This document shows, one piece after another, positions 52,931 through 64,000 of a stretch of 64,000 bases of DNA. The position numbers and the translations under genes are program-made. Under the pieces are notes generated by a model. That model saw only the letters and a program-made list of their open reading frames with translations, was not told the DNA's origin and ran no database searches. Each line of letters begins with the position of its first letter. The stretch's first letter is position 1. The DNA is from Onchidella celtica (lineage: Eukaryota; Mollusca; Gastropoda; Systellommatophora; Onchidiidae), in the NCBI GenBank assembly GCA_963931925.1, contig OZ007571.1, positions 9,824,444-9,888,443 on the forward strand, given 5' to 3'.

Positions 52931-53717
52931 ATAGTGCAAGTTCAGTGAGATGTATTGTAACCCAGAGTTTTGCCTGTTAGATACGTTTCTGGGATGACTG
53001 TATTGTACTGTAATGGTATATCTGAATGAGTATTGAATTATTGGCCGGCAGAGAGCCACTATGTATTACAGTATTAGTCATATTTTGATGTTTACATTAT
53101 TTGTCACCAATGGGACAATGTAACTTTTGAAGACTGTAACCCAAATGGGAACTGCGAGCAAGCAGTGATTTTGTATGTTGCATTGATGTAATTTACGGGT
53201 GGCCTAAGCTTAGGCCGTATTGGTATTGCTTTGTTTGATCTGATATGATGAAGTTAGACCCTGATCAGTGGTCGATATGTGTTGGTATCTTTGCCATTGT
53301 ATCTATGAGTTTATGCATTTTTTAGGACAACCATTGTTATGTACAACGTTTATGTGCTATGGTTCGTGCGCGAAGCATTTTGTACTCGATGGCCATCGTT
53401 TCACCATTGTATGATTTTTAATAGAATCTAGTATCATTGACCATCGTTTCACCACAGTGGTGGTAGCGTATTATGTATAATAGTAGGTCTACTGTTGACC
53501 ATGGTTTAGTAATGGTACTGTAATGATATTGTAATGAGATTCTATTAGTGTTATAAGGATACTATGGTTATTGCATTGTACTTAGGATATTGGGAAGGCA
53601 CCTAGTACATTATCAGCAATGGCTATTGTAAGATTGGAGATGATAAGTATTCTATGATAGTGTAGACGCTTTATGATGTAGATAGTTGAAGAATGTTCAA
53701 CTTAAATTGGGGAGTTG
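52931..53717 (+). other. 3' non-coding region of element C with polypurine tract
   Basis: This 787-base stretch has no envelope-like or other reading frame. GACCATCGTTTCACCA occurs twice (near 53390 and 53439). The polypurine tract is the short run AAATTGGGGAGT just before the LTR. Confidence 0.7.
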
Positions 53718-54342
53718 TGTAGCGTCCCACTAGTAGGACGATCGATATTTTCTCACCCCCCCCCCCCCCGCTTGGCGAGTCTCACTCGGCGACCTTCCTC
53801 CCCCCTCTCGCCAGCAAGGCCGGTATTTCTCTTTGATGTGGCTTGTTTGTTTCACTGTAGAAAATCTAGAAGGTCTAAGAAAGTACTGCGGTATCCGAGA
53901 TTACGCTAGGTCGACCTTGAGTGATGTAATTCTGTGACGTGTCTGTGTACGATTGGGTGGCTGGAATGTGTCCCGAACGATCTAGGTCTGTCTCGTGCTT
54001 ATGGGGCGGTTAAGCCGCTTCCTGGACGTTCCTGGACAGAATATATATAAGGAGGGCCAGGCGAGTAGGAGTGGTGCAAATCGTGGGTGAAAATCGTAAG
54101 GTGCAAATCGTAGGTGTGTAAATCCAGTTGTAGTAGAAGTGTAAGTGCCTTCCCTGATAGCTGTAAGTAACTTGTGGATATCAGCTCTTGTTTACATTTA
54201 TTAAACGTTAGTATTAAGTGTTCATCGGATCCTGTTATTTATTTCTACAACAGTTCGAGACAGTTTCGTTTTTTAAGGGCAGACGATCAGTTTATCTGAC
54301 TCTCCCAATCATAACGTGCTGAAATTTGCTTCAACTGTTACA
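53718..54342 (+). repeat. 3' LTR of element C
   Basis: This 625-bp copy is about 99% like the 5' LTR, TGTAGCG to GTTACA, with a shorter C run. It is followed by the AAGGC target duplication. Confidence 0.92.
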
Positions 54343-54615
54343 AAGGCATTAGTGTTAATGAAGCTGTTTTAGACATAAGGGAAACTATGGGTTTTCATGT
54401 TTCGTCGGATGAAAAGTCGAGAATTTGGATAAATGAGAAAAGTGTCTTTAACCGAACTGAAATAGTTCAAGAGGAAGGAAGATTAAAGTAAATCAATACT
54501 TGTTTAAATTACGTGGTGAGATTAAGGTGATAATGGTGAGCTTATTCTGTGGGATAAATCGTTAAGAAGGAGTGAGAGGAGGATGATCGAATGGCCACTC
54601 AAGGGCGGGGCTTTA

Positions 54616-54815
54616 GGGGTAAGTCAGACCAAGGCTGGCGTAGGCCCCACACTGGTGGCTCACCACCTAATTATTATGCATCACATTATAACACAACTAG
54701 CTGCCCATACCGCCGCGATGTGGGTTGTACGTAGTGTGGTGATAATAATGATTATAATAATTAGGTTGTGAGCCACCAGTGTGGGGCCTGCGCCAGCCTT
54801 GGTCTGGCTTACCCC
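54616..54815. mobile_element. Short inverted-repeat element (MITE), PIF/Harbinger-like
   Basis: The 200-bp element has arms of about 62 bases: GGGGTAAGTCAGACCAAGGC... on the left and its near-complement ...TGGTCTGGCTTACCCC on the right. TTA flanks both ends (54613-54615 and 54816-54818). A TWA target duplication is typical of PIF/Harbinger elements. It has no coding capacity. The family assignment rests on the target site only. Confidence 0.75.
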
Positions 54816-54837
54816 TTAGAAGAGGTGGTTGAAAGGG

Positions 54838-55325
54838 GTGGGGGGGGGGGGTGGGGGAGTTAGTCCTCTTAATGGATGTTTTGAACTCGTGGCTCAGCGA
54901 TTAACACTCAGAACATAAGGTAAAGGATAAACTCTCCTGAGATTGGAACTCGTCCTTCTGATTTGTTTACGACTCGTCCATAGAGCACCGTACATTCGGA
55001 GGTGGGGGGGGGGGAGGGCTGCTCTCAGTGTAGGAAAAACGTACACGGAGGGGTGGGATGGGGGGAAGGGGGGGGGGCGCATACTGTGTTATGGTAAAGA
55101 ATAGAAAAAACAAAGTTTGGTTTGATGTAATTTTAATTCAGCAAAATGTGTTGTAAGATCACGTATACATCAAATGTAAACCACGTATCAAAGAAACAAT
55201 CAAATAGTCCCTGCAAATTGCCACTGAACCTTTCAGAATATAAAGGTCTTATCGTCAACATTCACCATTTTAATGGCCGTGTGCTCGTGCATGGAGTAGG
55301 CGTGGGGGTGGGGGGGGGGGGGTTG
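54838..55325. repeat. Cluster of G-rich homopolymer runs
   Basis: Runs of 8 to 13 G occur at about 54839-54850, 55003-55012, 55067-55076 and 55310-55321, separated by ordinary sequence. No gene was seen here. Confidence 0.7.
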
Positions 55326-55329
55326 TTGA

Positions 55330-56003
55330 AGTCAAGAGTACACAAAGCATAGATGGGGAAGGGGGAGCCAAAAAAAAAGGCCAAAAATCGAGGGGTCGTA
55401 CGTTATGGATTGGGTAATCTTCCTTGCAATGAGCGCTGCACCCAGCTCCACCCAACTCCACCCCCTCATTTTCCCTAGCTGGTGATATATACCAGGCAAG
55501 GGCCATCAAACTCTCTTCTTCCACACATCACTACCTATGATTCTCTATTCTCGTGTGGTGGTAATGAAGGCCAGTGCACTTGGATCAGTTTGGGCAAGAG
55601 ACCACAAGGGAGAAAATCATAGTAACAAACAGGAATTTTCGCTTTTATCCCCCCTGTGCTGCTTGATCATTAGCCTCACCTCTGTGAAACCGAAGGATGA
55701 ATAAATGTCCTAACATGTAGCCAGTTGCATTCTAGACATAAAATATAAAAAATCATCCTTTCAGCTGCAAGAGGGAAACAGTAGACGTTCAATTTTTAAA
55801 TATCGATTTTCTCAGTTTTTTTTTCCCTCTGTGGTCTTCAGTTTTCCCTCTCTTCCTCTTTCTGGCTCCACGTCAGATGTCAACACCAGTACTGTAGCTA
55901 ATATTGCAGTTCTGACTGTCTGGAGACAAAACACGTTCGTTGGTTGTTTTCTAACTAAACAAATAAACATCCCGGTATTAAGATATTTATTGCAGTAACT
56001 TAC
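55330..56003. other. Intergenic DNA, no gene seen
   Basis: Apart from pyrimidine-rich stretches near 55440-55530 and 55815-55865, I see nothing distinctive. Confidence 0.35.
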
Positions 56004-56051
56004 AGCTATAAAAATAAGAGGGTTTCCAGCAATTCTGACAACTGCATTCAT
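56004..56051 (-). CDS. Possible first coding exon (MNAVVRIAGNPLIFIA)
   Basis: On the minus strand an ATG at 56051 opens MNAVVRIAGNPLIFIA, a short hydrophobic N-terminus, ending at a strong donor GCT|GTAAGT. CpG-rich DNA (56160-56290) lies upstream. The longer frame that contains it (56345-55812) reads through the donor and is probably not a real protein. I do not recognise the gene. Confidence 0.18.
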
Positions 56052-57185
56052 TTCAAACGTGCAAAAAACGGACGTGAAAGAAGGGACACTGGAGGAACTC
56101 GCGTGAACAGCGTAGGTGATACTGTAAAGGGACATAACACGTTTTAGGCTTAGCTTTATTAACCCTCGTCCCGCGTTGAGTGAACTCGCCCACGTAACGC
56201 CCCGTGCGGGGATAGCCAGCGGCCAGTCAGCCGATCGTTCGCGTGTTGCCGATAACCTCGCCGGTCGGGTCAATCGAGTCGTTGTAAACACGTGTATCGC
56301 GTAGACTTCAGGGCGCAATAACAACAATAGTGGTGGATAAATCATAAATGACCCCTATGATATTTGGATAAAGTACTTGTGATGATATGCAGTAGGTTTT
56401 ATTGTGAAATGGAAGGCCCAAATCAAGAATTTTCTGCGTTTACATGCCGTTTAACATACGTATTATCATTTCCCCAAGACCTCTGCGCTTTGTCTGTCCC
56501 TAAGTCAGGCCATTCAGGTGAACAAATTATTTTTTAAGCCATTCGCTTAATTACTAACCACATGTATCGTGACATTGCCTTCTCCCTCCTCTACTATGTA
56601 AAGCTTCCACGTACTATGATGTTAGTTTCAGAGAGAGATTTGATTTCCAGTTCCAGGTCGTAGAGCACAGTCATACATGTACTGAAAAGCGGTTTAACCA
56701 AAGGAACACAATATCTCTCTAATTACCACATCAAGTAAAGACAACGACCAACAACAAAGTCGGTCATTTTCTCCCAGTTTTCCCTGATGAAAAACCTACT
56801 GACAGACGCCTTTATGCAGCATGCCCTAGTATTACATCGGAATTCATAATTACAGACGTAGAACGGCGTCTCAAATACGCACATGGCCCCTTTCTTCTCA
56901 TTTCACATGTAGACGACAATGAGCATGAAAGTAAAAGTTTCCCCAAGATTTTCCCCAGTTCAAACTTCAGACGGTCAGTACTATTACACGAGTATGACGA
57001 ATAGTTGCGAATAGTTGCATCGTAATACACGTAATCGGACGATACCATTTTGTTAGATATAATAGGGGTGACAGGATAGATAAACACGCGAAAATAGTGT
57101 GGAAAAAAAAACGTGAAAAAAAACGACACAACGGCAGCCTTGGCAACCGAATACACAAAGCGCGAGGCGCACCGTTGCTATACAA

Positions 57186-57300
57186 AAATGTGGCCTCCCG
57201 CAGGACCCGCGGTTAAGCGTGTCGGACAAAATAATGGCCTCCCGTGTCTCGCGTGTTGCGCGGGGAGGCCAATATAGTGGCCTCCCGCAGGACTAGGGTT
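57186..57300. repeat. GC-rich repeats and hairpin around GGCCTCCC
   Basis: TGGCCTCCCGCAGGAC occurs near 57190 and again near 57280. Between them GGCCTCCCGTG...CGCGGGGAGGCC forms an imperfect hairpin. The high CpG content contrasts with the surroundings. Confidence 0.6.
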
Positions 57301-57686
57301 TTAACTTGTGAGGTAATCAGAGATAGCTTCCCTTGAGTTTCCAGACCAACATTGACTGGGTGAACTATGGAATTTTTTTTTTTTATCGGGAAAGTTAACT
57401 AAATCAAATGAAACTTGAGATCTATTGATATAGTAAAAGCATAACAGAAAATGCCAGGCAGTTTTAAATTAAATGAATTCACCACTTTGACTAAAAATAA
57501 ATTCAACCACTCTGTTAAGAAAAAAAAATAATGCAAGCAATGTATCCCTTAGAGGAGCCTGTTGTTTCACCAGAAATAACCTCTATGGACCCTTTTCATT
57601 TACCGTCCTCCATATCACGTGATTTGCAAACAAAATGGCGGCGTGCCCCAATTGTAGGGCAGAAAGCGAGGGACAACAGTCGAACG

Positions 57687-57875
57687 ATGCCATCCTCTTG
57701 TTGGGCACCCAACTGTACAAACCGGTTACGTGCTGATTCTGGCATAAAAATGCATCTTTGCTTAGACTGCGCATATATTCAGATGCCATCACTAAGGCAA
57801 GTGGAGGTTTTTTGCCCTACACGGTGCTTTTCGAAGCCGTGCGGCTCCCCGCAAACAACCGTAACGAGGAAGTGA
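57687..57875 (+). CDS. Possible THAP-type zinc-finger N-terminal fragment
   Basis: An ATG at 57687 gives MPSSCWAPNCTNR, which fits the start of a THAP domain (MPxxCxxxxCxNR), a DNA-binding C2CH finger. The usual FHRFP block does not follow in this exon or frame, so this is either a first exon or a relic. The resemblance is limited to about 15 residues. Confidence 0.22.
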   Translation: MPSSCWAPNCTNRLRADSGIKMHLCLDCAYIQMPSLRQVEVFCPTRCFSKPCGSPQTTVTRK

Positions 57876-57899
57876 AAAGGGTCTATACAATCCTAAATT

Positions 57900-59830
57900 A
57901 GTATGTATACTTAAGTAACATGTCGTTACTCCAGAAATAATTATAAGCTTATAATGCCAAAACAATATTTTGTTACTCCAGAGACGATTTCTATTGCTTT
58001 GAAATCATGTTCGCAGAAGCATTCTTGTGTTGCTTGGAGGAAGGGTATTTTTGCCATTTACTTATATGCGATGTGATCTTGTCATCACGGTTCTGAACGG
58101 TAAGACGTTAAGAAGATTGAAGTATTAAACACTGAGGCGCTTCTTGACAATACCATTCGTCTGCCAATCAACAAAAGATCAACACTTTCGAATCGGTTTA
58201 GCCCATACTAATTATGAAGATCTATCTCTAAGAAGCTCTGGACATTCTAATCTACGGAGCGAATAATTCATCGCCTTTCATACTTTTGTTTTCGTGGTGT
58301 GTTTAAATATTTCTTTCACCACTCCCCCGGGGATTATTGTGAAAGAAAGATGCTGAACAATACCAGTGTCTGTCAAAGCCGCCACCTTGCTGGTTTTGAA
58401 GGTCACTTCAACTGTTTACAGGTACAATACTATTATGAAGCCAGTGCAAGGGCATTCCACGGTAACTGACCAGGCGTTCAGATAATACTTTTTAAGAAAG
58501 AAAAGGCTACTAAATAAATAAATAACAAACCATTTATTTCAAAATGGATTGATCAGTCCTCCAGAAAAATGGTACAGAAATGATAAAAATGGGTTTTAAA
58601 TAATAAAAATTAAGATGAGTCCATTCCATTGCCTTCACTTTAGTTGATAACTGATGGGACTGAAAAAATACCATGTTTTATACATAGCAAAATGTTTTAT
58701 ACATAGCACTATGCTGAGGCTCCCGAGAAACAAAAGAACTCATCACATAGCAAAATGATACTGAAAAATTTGTGAAACCAAACCAACAGGATTAGAGAAC
58801 AATGTCTTTCTACATTCAAAAAATGCAATTGAGCATACAGAAAAAGCATAGATAATCAAGTTTTACTTTTAAGCACACTGGGGCAATAAGTCTGAGAAAC
58901 TAATGCGACATAATCCTGGTAACTGATGGGAGGTTGTAAACATGTGTTCTTTTCCAACATGGTCGCCCGGTCACATGATCACGCAAGGAAGATAATGCTA
59001 ACCAAAAACGTTAATCCAAGTACTACCCTTTACGACACAACCATTAATATTTTTTCCCAGGCATGGTTTGAAAAAAAAAGTTCTTAGGTAACATATTATG
59101 TGGAATGTCCCAGCAGGGGATCCCAAAATTTTTCGTTCCTTTTACCCCTTCCTAGTTTTTGGAAAAATACATTTAACCCCACCCTGTGTACTGTTTTAGT
59201 AATTTGAGTTTAAACTTCTACCACAGTGAGGCAATCAACAGAGGGAAACTAAATTGCTGAATAACTGACAACATGGTATTTAAGAAATATGAAATATAAA
59301 TGGTTGTAACCAAAGGGGTAGAAAGAAAGCATTTTTCCACAATAATAGGCCTACTTCAGTTTTTCATCTCAACTTCAGTTTTTTTTGTTTTTTTTTTGCT
59401 TTTTGTTTGGAGTTACACTTTTTCAAAAATCAAAAATCATCAACATTACCCCATGAAGAGGGAAACGTACACCAGGTTCAGAATCCCAGAGGCAGGGAGT
59501 GAACACGTAAACATCTAAACTTTGTAGATTATGTGACAAAAATTTTGACATTTTCTGTACTGCCTGTACTGCCTCAATTTTTCAGGATACATGACGCGGT
59601 TACATCCATGTCAGGCCAAATTCAGACTTTAACATTATTCATGATTTTTCAAAGCCGGAAATAAGAAACGCTTATGTCTGTAGAATCGAAAAAATTTCAT
59701 CGGAAATTCCGTTCTTAGCCTCTCTTTAAACATTTGTCGAAAGTCGCAGTGCGCATCTGTGTGTTCTGCAAGGAATTGTAACAACTTTATCATCAAGCCA
59801 TCTACGTAGAAAAAAATATGGACCATGAAA
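57900..59830. other. Intergenic DNA, no gene seen
   Basis: It contains a perfect 10-bp hairpin (TTTCTTTCAC / GTGAAAGAAA, 58310-58348) with a C5G4 loop core and a doubled ATGTTTTATACATAGCA near 58672-58708. Nothing coding was recognised. Confidence 0.4.
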
Positions 59831-59837
59831 TCATTCA

Positions 59838-59840
59838 GAC

Positions 59841-59898
<58 letters not shown>

Positions 59899-59955
59899 GA
59901 GGGCAGAGAGGAGAGGGAAAAGGAGAGGGCAGGGAGGCGGGGTGGCGGAGAGAGT

Positions 59956-59991
<36 letters not shown>

Positions 59992-60067
59992 GAGGGCAGA
60001 GAGGAGAGGGAAAAGGAGAGGGCAGGGAGGCGGGGTGTCGGAGAGAGTAAGAGAAAGAGAGAAAAGG
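59838..60067. repeat. GA microsatellite with 93-bp minisatellite duplication
   Basis: A GA repeat is followed by two nearly identical blocks (AAAGGAGAGGGCAGAGAGG...GGGAGGCGGGGTG.CGG) starting at 59893 and 59986. Apparent long frames on both strands are repeat artefacts. Confidence 0.85.
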
Positions 60068-60713
60068 GAAGGAGTGTGATACTAGTGATAGCAAGTTTAT
60101 CTCTGGCAACGCCGGGTGTCTCTTCTAGTACTTTCCAGTACAGAATCACGGTGAAGATCGTTAGTGATAACTCTGCCATTTACTGTCTTGCACTATCTGC
60201 CTCGGGTTTCATTCATAATGAACATACTGATAAACAAGTCAGGCCAGAGACTGTCGTCATTGGTGTCTGAATGAAGCTTTTCTGGTGAAAAATCAGAAGA
60301 CAAACACACAGGCTGGTAATGTCTATGGCATTAGAAAGGTTCCGGCCAAAAACATGTGAGAACATAACATCCTAGATATTAGAGAGTATTTATGTGCGTG
60401 TTCGTGGTCTCGCATGAGAGTTATGTCCACAGATGAAAATTACACCCACAGGATTCTTGTTAGCAAGAAGATTCTGAAATGAATGAAGGGTAATCAAAGA
60501 AAGCAACCCAAAGTCGCGGGTCCGTTTTCTGAATGAGTAACGGTGCCCATCGTTTGTTTTGGTCATGTTTCGAAGGGGGAAATCGGAAAACAAAAGACGG
60601 AAAGCCAGGAGAGTTCTTCCCACACAGTCCCCCTAAAACCTACCAGTGTAAACAGGCCTTTAGGGTGAGCAGAAATCCAAGCAGGGCAAGGTGAAGCCGC
60701 GGGCTCTCTAGCA

Positions 60714-60751
60714 GTAAATAAATAAATAAATAAATAAACATAAATAAATAA
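60714..60751. repeat. AAAT microsatellite
   Basis: About nine AAAT units with one interruption. It could be the tail of a degraded retroposon, but no head was identified. Confidence 0.8.
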
Positions 60752-63254
60752 GCACATGTCAAATAATCAAACCTTAAAGAATATTGTTAGGGGGACGTAG
60801 ACTAATTACAACGACAGGTAGAGGAAATACTGAGTTGTATCTACTGTTCAGCTATAGCTTTCTATGTAAAACTCTATGTATCCCTAACAACGGCTATAAT
60901 CAAATATTATGAGTCCTTGTTGACGATAATTCTTTATGAGAAATTTTATTCTTGCTGTCTTTGTTTGGTCCTGCGAGTTTTGCCATTGGTTTATTGTCCG
61001 CAAGGATGATCAGGACAAATCACTGGAAGACACTGTATTGCAAGATGCTCATAAAGTATTTTATGCAGTTTTTCAAAAATAACGACACCTTTGTTTTTTT
61101 AAAAATTTTAATCTGGGTTATTATAGGTCGAATGAATATGAAAATTTCAGAAAAGCTAGATTATTCAATATGGGAAAGAATTGCCACATTGAATCAAATG
61201 ACTAGAATCATGTTAATTATTGTGGGACTTACAATTAACACGTGGTCATAATAAAAATTCACAAGTCTTGTAACGAGTGTGTTCGCCTCTTGCATTTGTG
61301 ACAGACTGGCATCGGCGACGCACAGGCCGGGTCAGTCTTGTGGTTGCAACAGTGTTCAGTGTTTACTGACACTGGTCGAGCATTTGCCATTACATTTGGT
61401 TCATCTGTTGTCTTTTGAGCTGTTCTGAAGCGATTTCGTAAAACAATGTCGAATGCGGATAAATGGATCCTATCTGCGAGCTGTCACTCTTGGTCTGCCT
61501 GGTCTTTGGCGGTCTTTTTCAGCCCCAGATGCTGCCAGACGGTTTCTCGTATCATAATACCGCCTGCCTGCTGACGTTAAATGTCCTCGCTACAACAGCG
61601 ATAGGGGACGCAGGTATAAGTTTCCGGCTTAAGATGGATCTAATGTGGAATTCCGTGTGTGGCAAACAGCCATGTCCACACTCCCCCCCCCCCCCCCCCC
61701 CAACAAAACCCACTATAGTCTGTCTCCCCTGGCGATGGCAGGGGCGACAAAAATTAATAAATAAATACATCATAAAATTAAACACTAATGCCCTTGCTGT
61801 GGGGTTTTAAATCCTTTTAAGCTACAAGGATCCCCATTACCCCACCCCCCCCCCCCACCCATGATAGGAATCTTTACTCTCTCTGTTTTTTTTTTTTTTT
61901 TTGGCGCCAACCACAAGAAACAACCAAGAAAAGCAGAAGATACCCATAAGGGAGCCCTTTTGAGGGCTAGGAAAGCCAAGAAAAGGACCACGACGAAGAC
62001 ACCAAAGGAAACAAGAAAAACCAACAAGAAAGAGGAGGCATAAATGCCAATGGCCGTGACCCTCCCAAAATAAAGCTCTAATTCCTCCATCTAATGTGGA
62101 GCCAGAAAATGAAAGACTGGGGAAACGGAGGGTTCAGGGTCGTCGGCTTCCGCCGGAAAGTTATTGACTTTGGGCTATTCATTATTTCAACAGTTAAACG
62201 GATCCTTCCAGTATGCCCTACCTTTATCCCCACCCACCCAAAGTAAAAAAAAATTGCGCCCAATTAATGTGGTGCTTCCTACTTCCAACTCCATTTAATT
62301 ATCATCATTATATACAAGTGAACGATAACACGGTACTGTCATATCTTGTCAAAGGTAATCCTCGGATAAATGAAGTCATTAAATACGTTACCACAGGTGT
62401 ATGTCATAAGGAGACGATGACATAATAAACGGATTCAACATTGGTCTTGCTCATTCTCTCAAGCCATATTTGTCTAGTGTAGGTCTAAAGGTCTACTGAT
62501 TCTCTGACGCTGTCTTCCTCCTGGACATCTGTGGGAGCTTCTAAACCATTTTAACTCATCTCAGTTTCGTTTTGTTCAATCAGTAAGGGATTATCCAATT
62601 GCCAAGGAGTACGTAATCTCGATTTTGGCGATTTTTTAAAAATCCCCTCTCCCCCACCTGCACGGTTTTCATACACTTGGCTCCAAGCACCCACCCCACC
62701 TCTTTGTACAAACGTAAAGCCATTAGAATGATGAATAATTATGGCGAGGCTTTGATGTATTAAAACCTTAAATAACATGTTGCATGGACTGTCTGAGTTG
62801 CGTTAGGTAGGTAACCTAGATTATATTTTTATACTATTATAACTTCCGAACTTCTTTTACGTAAAAAAGAAGGAAGCGCATATCCGTACAACATGTTGTG
62901 CACACAATTCGATGACATAGAACACACAATGTGAATGAATCTTCTTCATTCCTAGAAGAGCGCTTACATTTTAGACCAATCAGGTAGAGCTACCCCAGCC
63001 CACGTCACCCAATTGTGTGCAAACGTGTTGTCCGGATATGCACTTCCAAAAAAGAAAGTAAATAAAACCAGACTTTTTATTTCATTACCGTACTTCACCA
63101 GGGCACTTACGTTTCCCAGACCCCTCCCCCGCTTTCCCCCATGTACGTCTGTCATACACTGGGGAACTCAAAACCATTCCCCCCTCCCCCCCCCCTTTTT
63201 TTCCCCAGCGTACACACTTTACGGCCGACCAGTCATTTGGATTCTGAGACAGCC
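60752..63254. other. Intergenic DNA, no firm gene
   Basis: A C run of about 18 lies at 61683-61700, another at 61844-61855 and a T run at 61889-61903. A frame starting at 61463 (MDPICELSLLVCLVFGGL) looks like a signal peptide and has a possible donor near 61614, but no continuation was found. Confidence 0.35.
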
Positions 63255-63258
63255 TAAC

Positions 63259-63803
63259 GGGGCTATTACATGTTCAAATGGACAGGACCAGGTTAGCTTT
63301 CGGCTGTGCTTACGACTAATCGTAGTCCACTAGGCTGATTACATGTTACGATGGACCGAACGATGGACCGGATGGAAACAAAGGATGCTACTGTGATACA
63401 CCACCCCGCCACTTTTGAAAAATTCAATGGCTATAAAGATAGTTATTTTTATTAAGCAATAAAACGAAGCATTCGCGACCAGTTTTACTAATTTTGACAC
63501 GCTGATTCCGAATTTGATATCAAATTCGTGCTAGCAGGTCGTTTTCAACAAGTTTGTAAAATGACATGCCATCCTCGGGGAGAAAAAACTTCAAAGGCAA
63601 GCGGCGGCACCAACCATTGACTCAAACCGTACGACAAAATATCAGGAGACACCGGAAATTGACCGGCGAGAGGTCGGCCGGCAGGTATACCATACTATTT
63701 CAGCTTTTTTCCTTATTACACGATACGATTAGTCGCAGGGCACAGTCGAAGGCCAAATTTCGTCCGGCCAGCGTCCGGTCCACCTGAACGTGTGATAGGG
63801 CCA
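63259..63803. mobile_element. Candidate non-autonomous DNA element with imperfect inverted ends
   Basis: The left end GGGGCTATTACATGTTCAAA pairs imperfectly with the complement of the right end, GGCCCTATCACACGTTCAGG. The pairing extends inward through GGACAGGACC / GGACCGGACG and CGACTAATCGTA (shared by both arms). TAAC stands next to both ends (63255-63258 and 63804-63807) as a possible target duplication. No transposase is encoded. The superfamily is unclear. Confidence 0.5.
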
Positions 63804-64000
63804 TAACGCCGGATTTGAAGAGTACAGACCGAGACTTGCACTGTATAGGCAATTTCGAGGAGACATGAACCCCCGCTGAGGACATCAGGGTAGGTGGTCC
63901 ACGACGGAGAAAACAACAACGTATGTCTCAAATTAGACATGAGTTTATTCCAGGTTAATTAATGATCAATGTGGCAGTGTACGAAAACATCGCCATGTGC

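Larger units (their letters stand above)
47661..54342 (+). mobile_element. Gmr1-like Ty3/Gypsy retrotransposon C, both LTRs present
   Basis: The element is 6682 bp with LTRs at 47661-48287 and 53718-54342 and a target duplication AAGGC on both sides (47656-47660 and 54343-54347). It has a primer site, gag with a coiled coil, capsid and zinc knuckles, a protease-like segment, integrase, reverse transcriptase and RNase H. Integrase precedes reverse transcriptase, which defines Gmr1-like elements. The two LTRs differ at about six bases plus the length of a C run, roughly 1%, so insertion was recent in evolutionary terms. It is nearly whole, with about one or two breaks in the coding part. Confidence 0.93.

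Noticed and set aside
55812-56345. 177-codon minus-strand frame with hydrophobic segments, possibly a receptor fragment
   Set aside because: The frame crosses a strong splice donor, its two ends are low-complexity, and no receptor motif beyond a chance GNPLIFIAV could be confirmed.
59818-60270. 150-codon frame rich in Glu and Arg
   Set aside because: It is the GA repeat read in frame; a second frame on the same strand gives a similar pattern.
61463-61810. 115-codon frame with a signal-peptide-like start
   Set aside because: The proline run is a C homopolymer, the end runs into anonymous repeat DNA, and a competing frame overlaps; there is not enough for a gene call.

Overview
The window is animal nuclear DNA: AT-rich, with spliced genes, short EF-hand exons bounded by GT/AG sites, many microsatellites and several families of LTR retrotransposons and short inverted-repeat elements. 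The one clear host gene and the Gmr1-type retroelements fit an aquatic invertebrate, perhaps a mollusc, but nothing seen here fixes the phylum.

Bases 1-16956 are a head-to-tail array of one Ty3/Gypsy-like retroelement (called A here). Three internal regions share single LTRs between them (LTR-internal-LTR-internal-LTR-internal-LTR), with a period of 5369, 5315 and 5369 bp. Each internal region has one long pol reading frame in which integrase precedes reverse transcriptase and RNase H, the order that defines Gmr1-like elements. No gag is recognisable. The array runs off the left edge and ends exactly at the end of an LTR at 16956. It abuts the internal part of a second LTR element on the minus strand (B), whose LTR is at 17664-18909. 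A solo LTR of family B with a 5-bp target duplication lies at 20541-21790.

From about 21800 to 47660 the DNA is mostly host intergenic and intronic sequence. The only confident gene is a five-coding-exon, 212-residue calcyphosin-like (CAPSL-type) EF-hand protein on the minus strand, 31124 to 25781. Upstream of it lie a duplicated CCAAT-containing block, GA repeats, a 340-base polypurine tract and two diverged tRNA-derived SINE-like copies. There is also a possible upstream non-coding exon with an RFX X-box-like site near 47.3-47.5 kb.

Bases 47661-54342 are a second Gmr1-like element (C) with two near-identical 625-627 bp LTRs, a 5-bp target duplication, a tRNA-Pro-type primer site, a gag whose capsid resembles the SCAN domain, zinc knuckles, then integrase before reverse transcriptase. 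It is nearly whole and young by its LTR similarity. The remainder to 64000 is intergenic. It holds two short inverted-repeat (MITE-like) elements at 54616-54815 and about 63259-63803, simple repeats, and weak hints of host exons that I could not identify.
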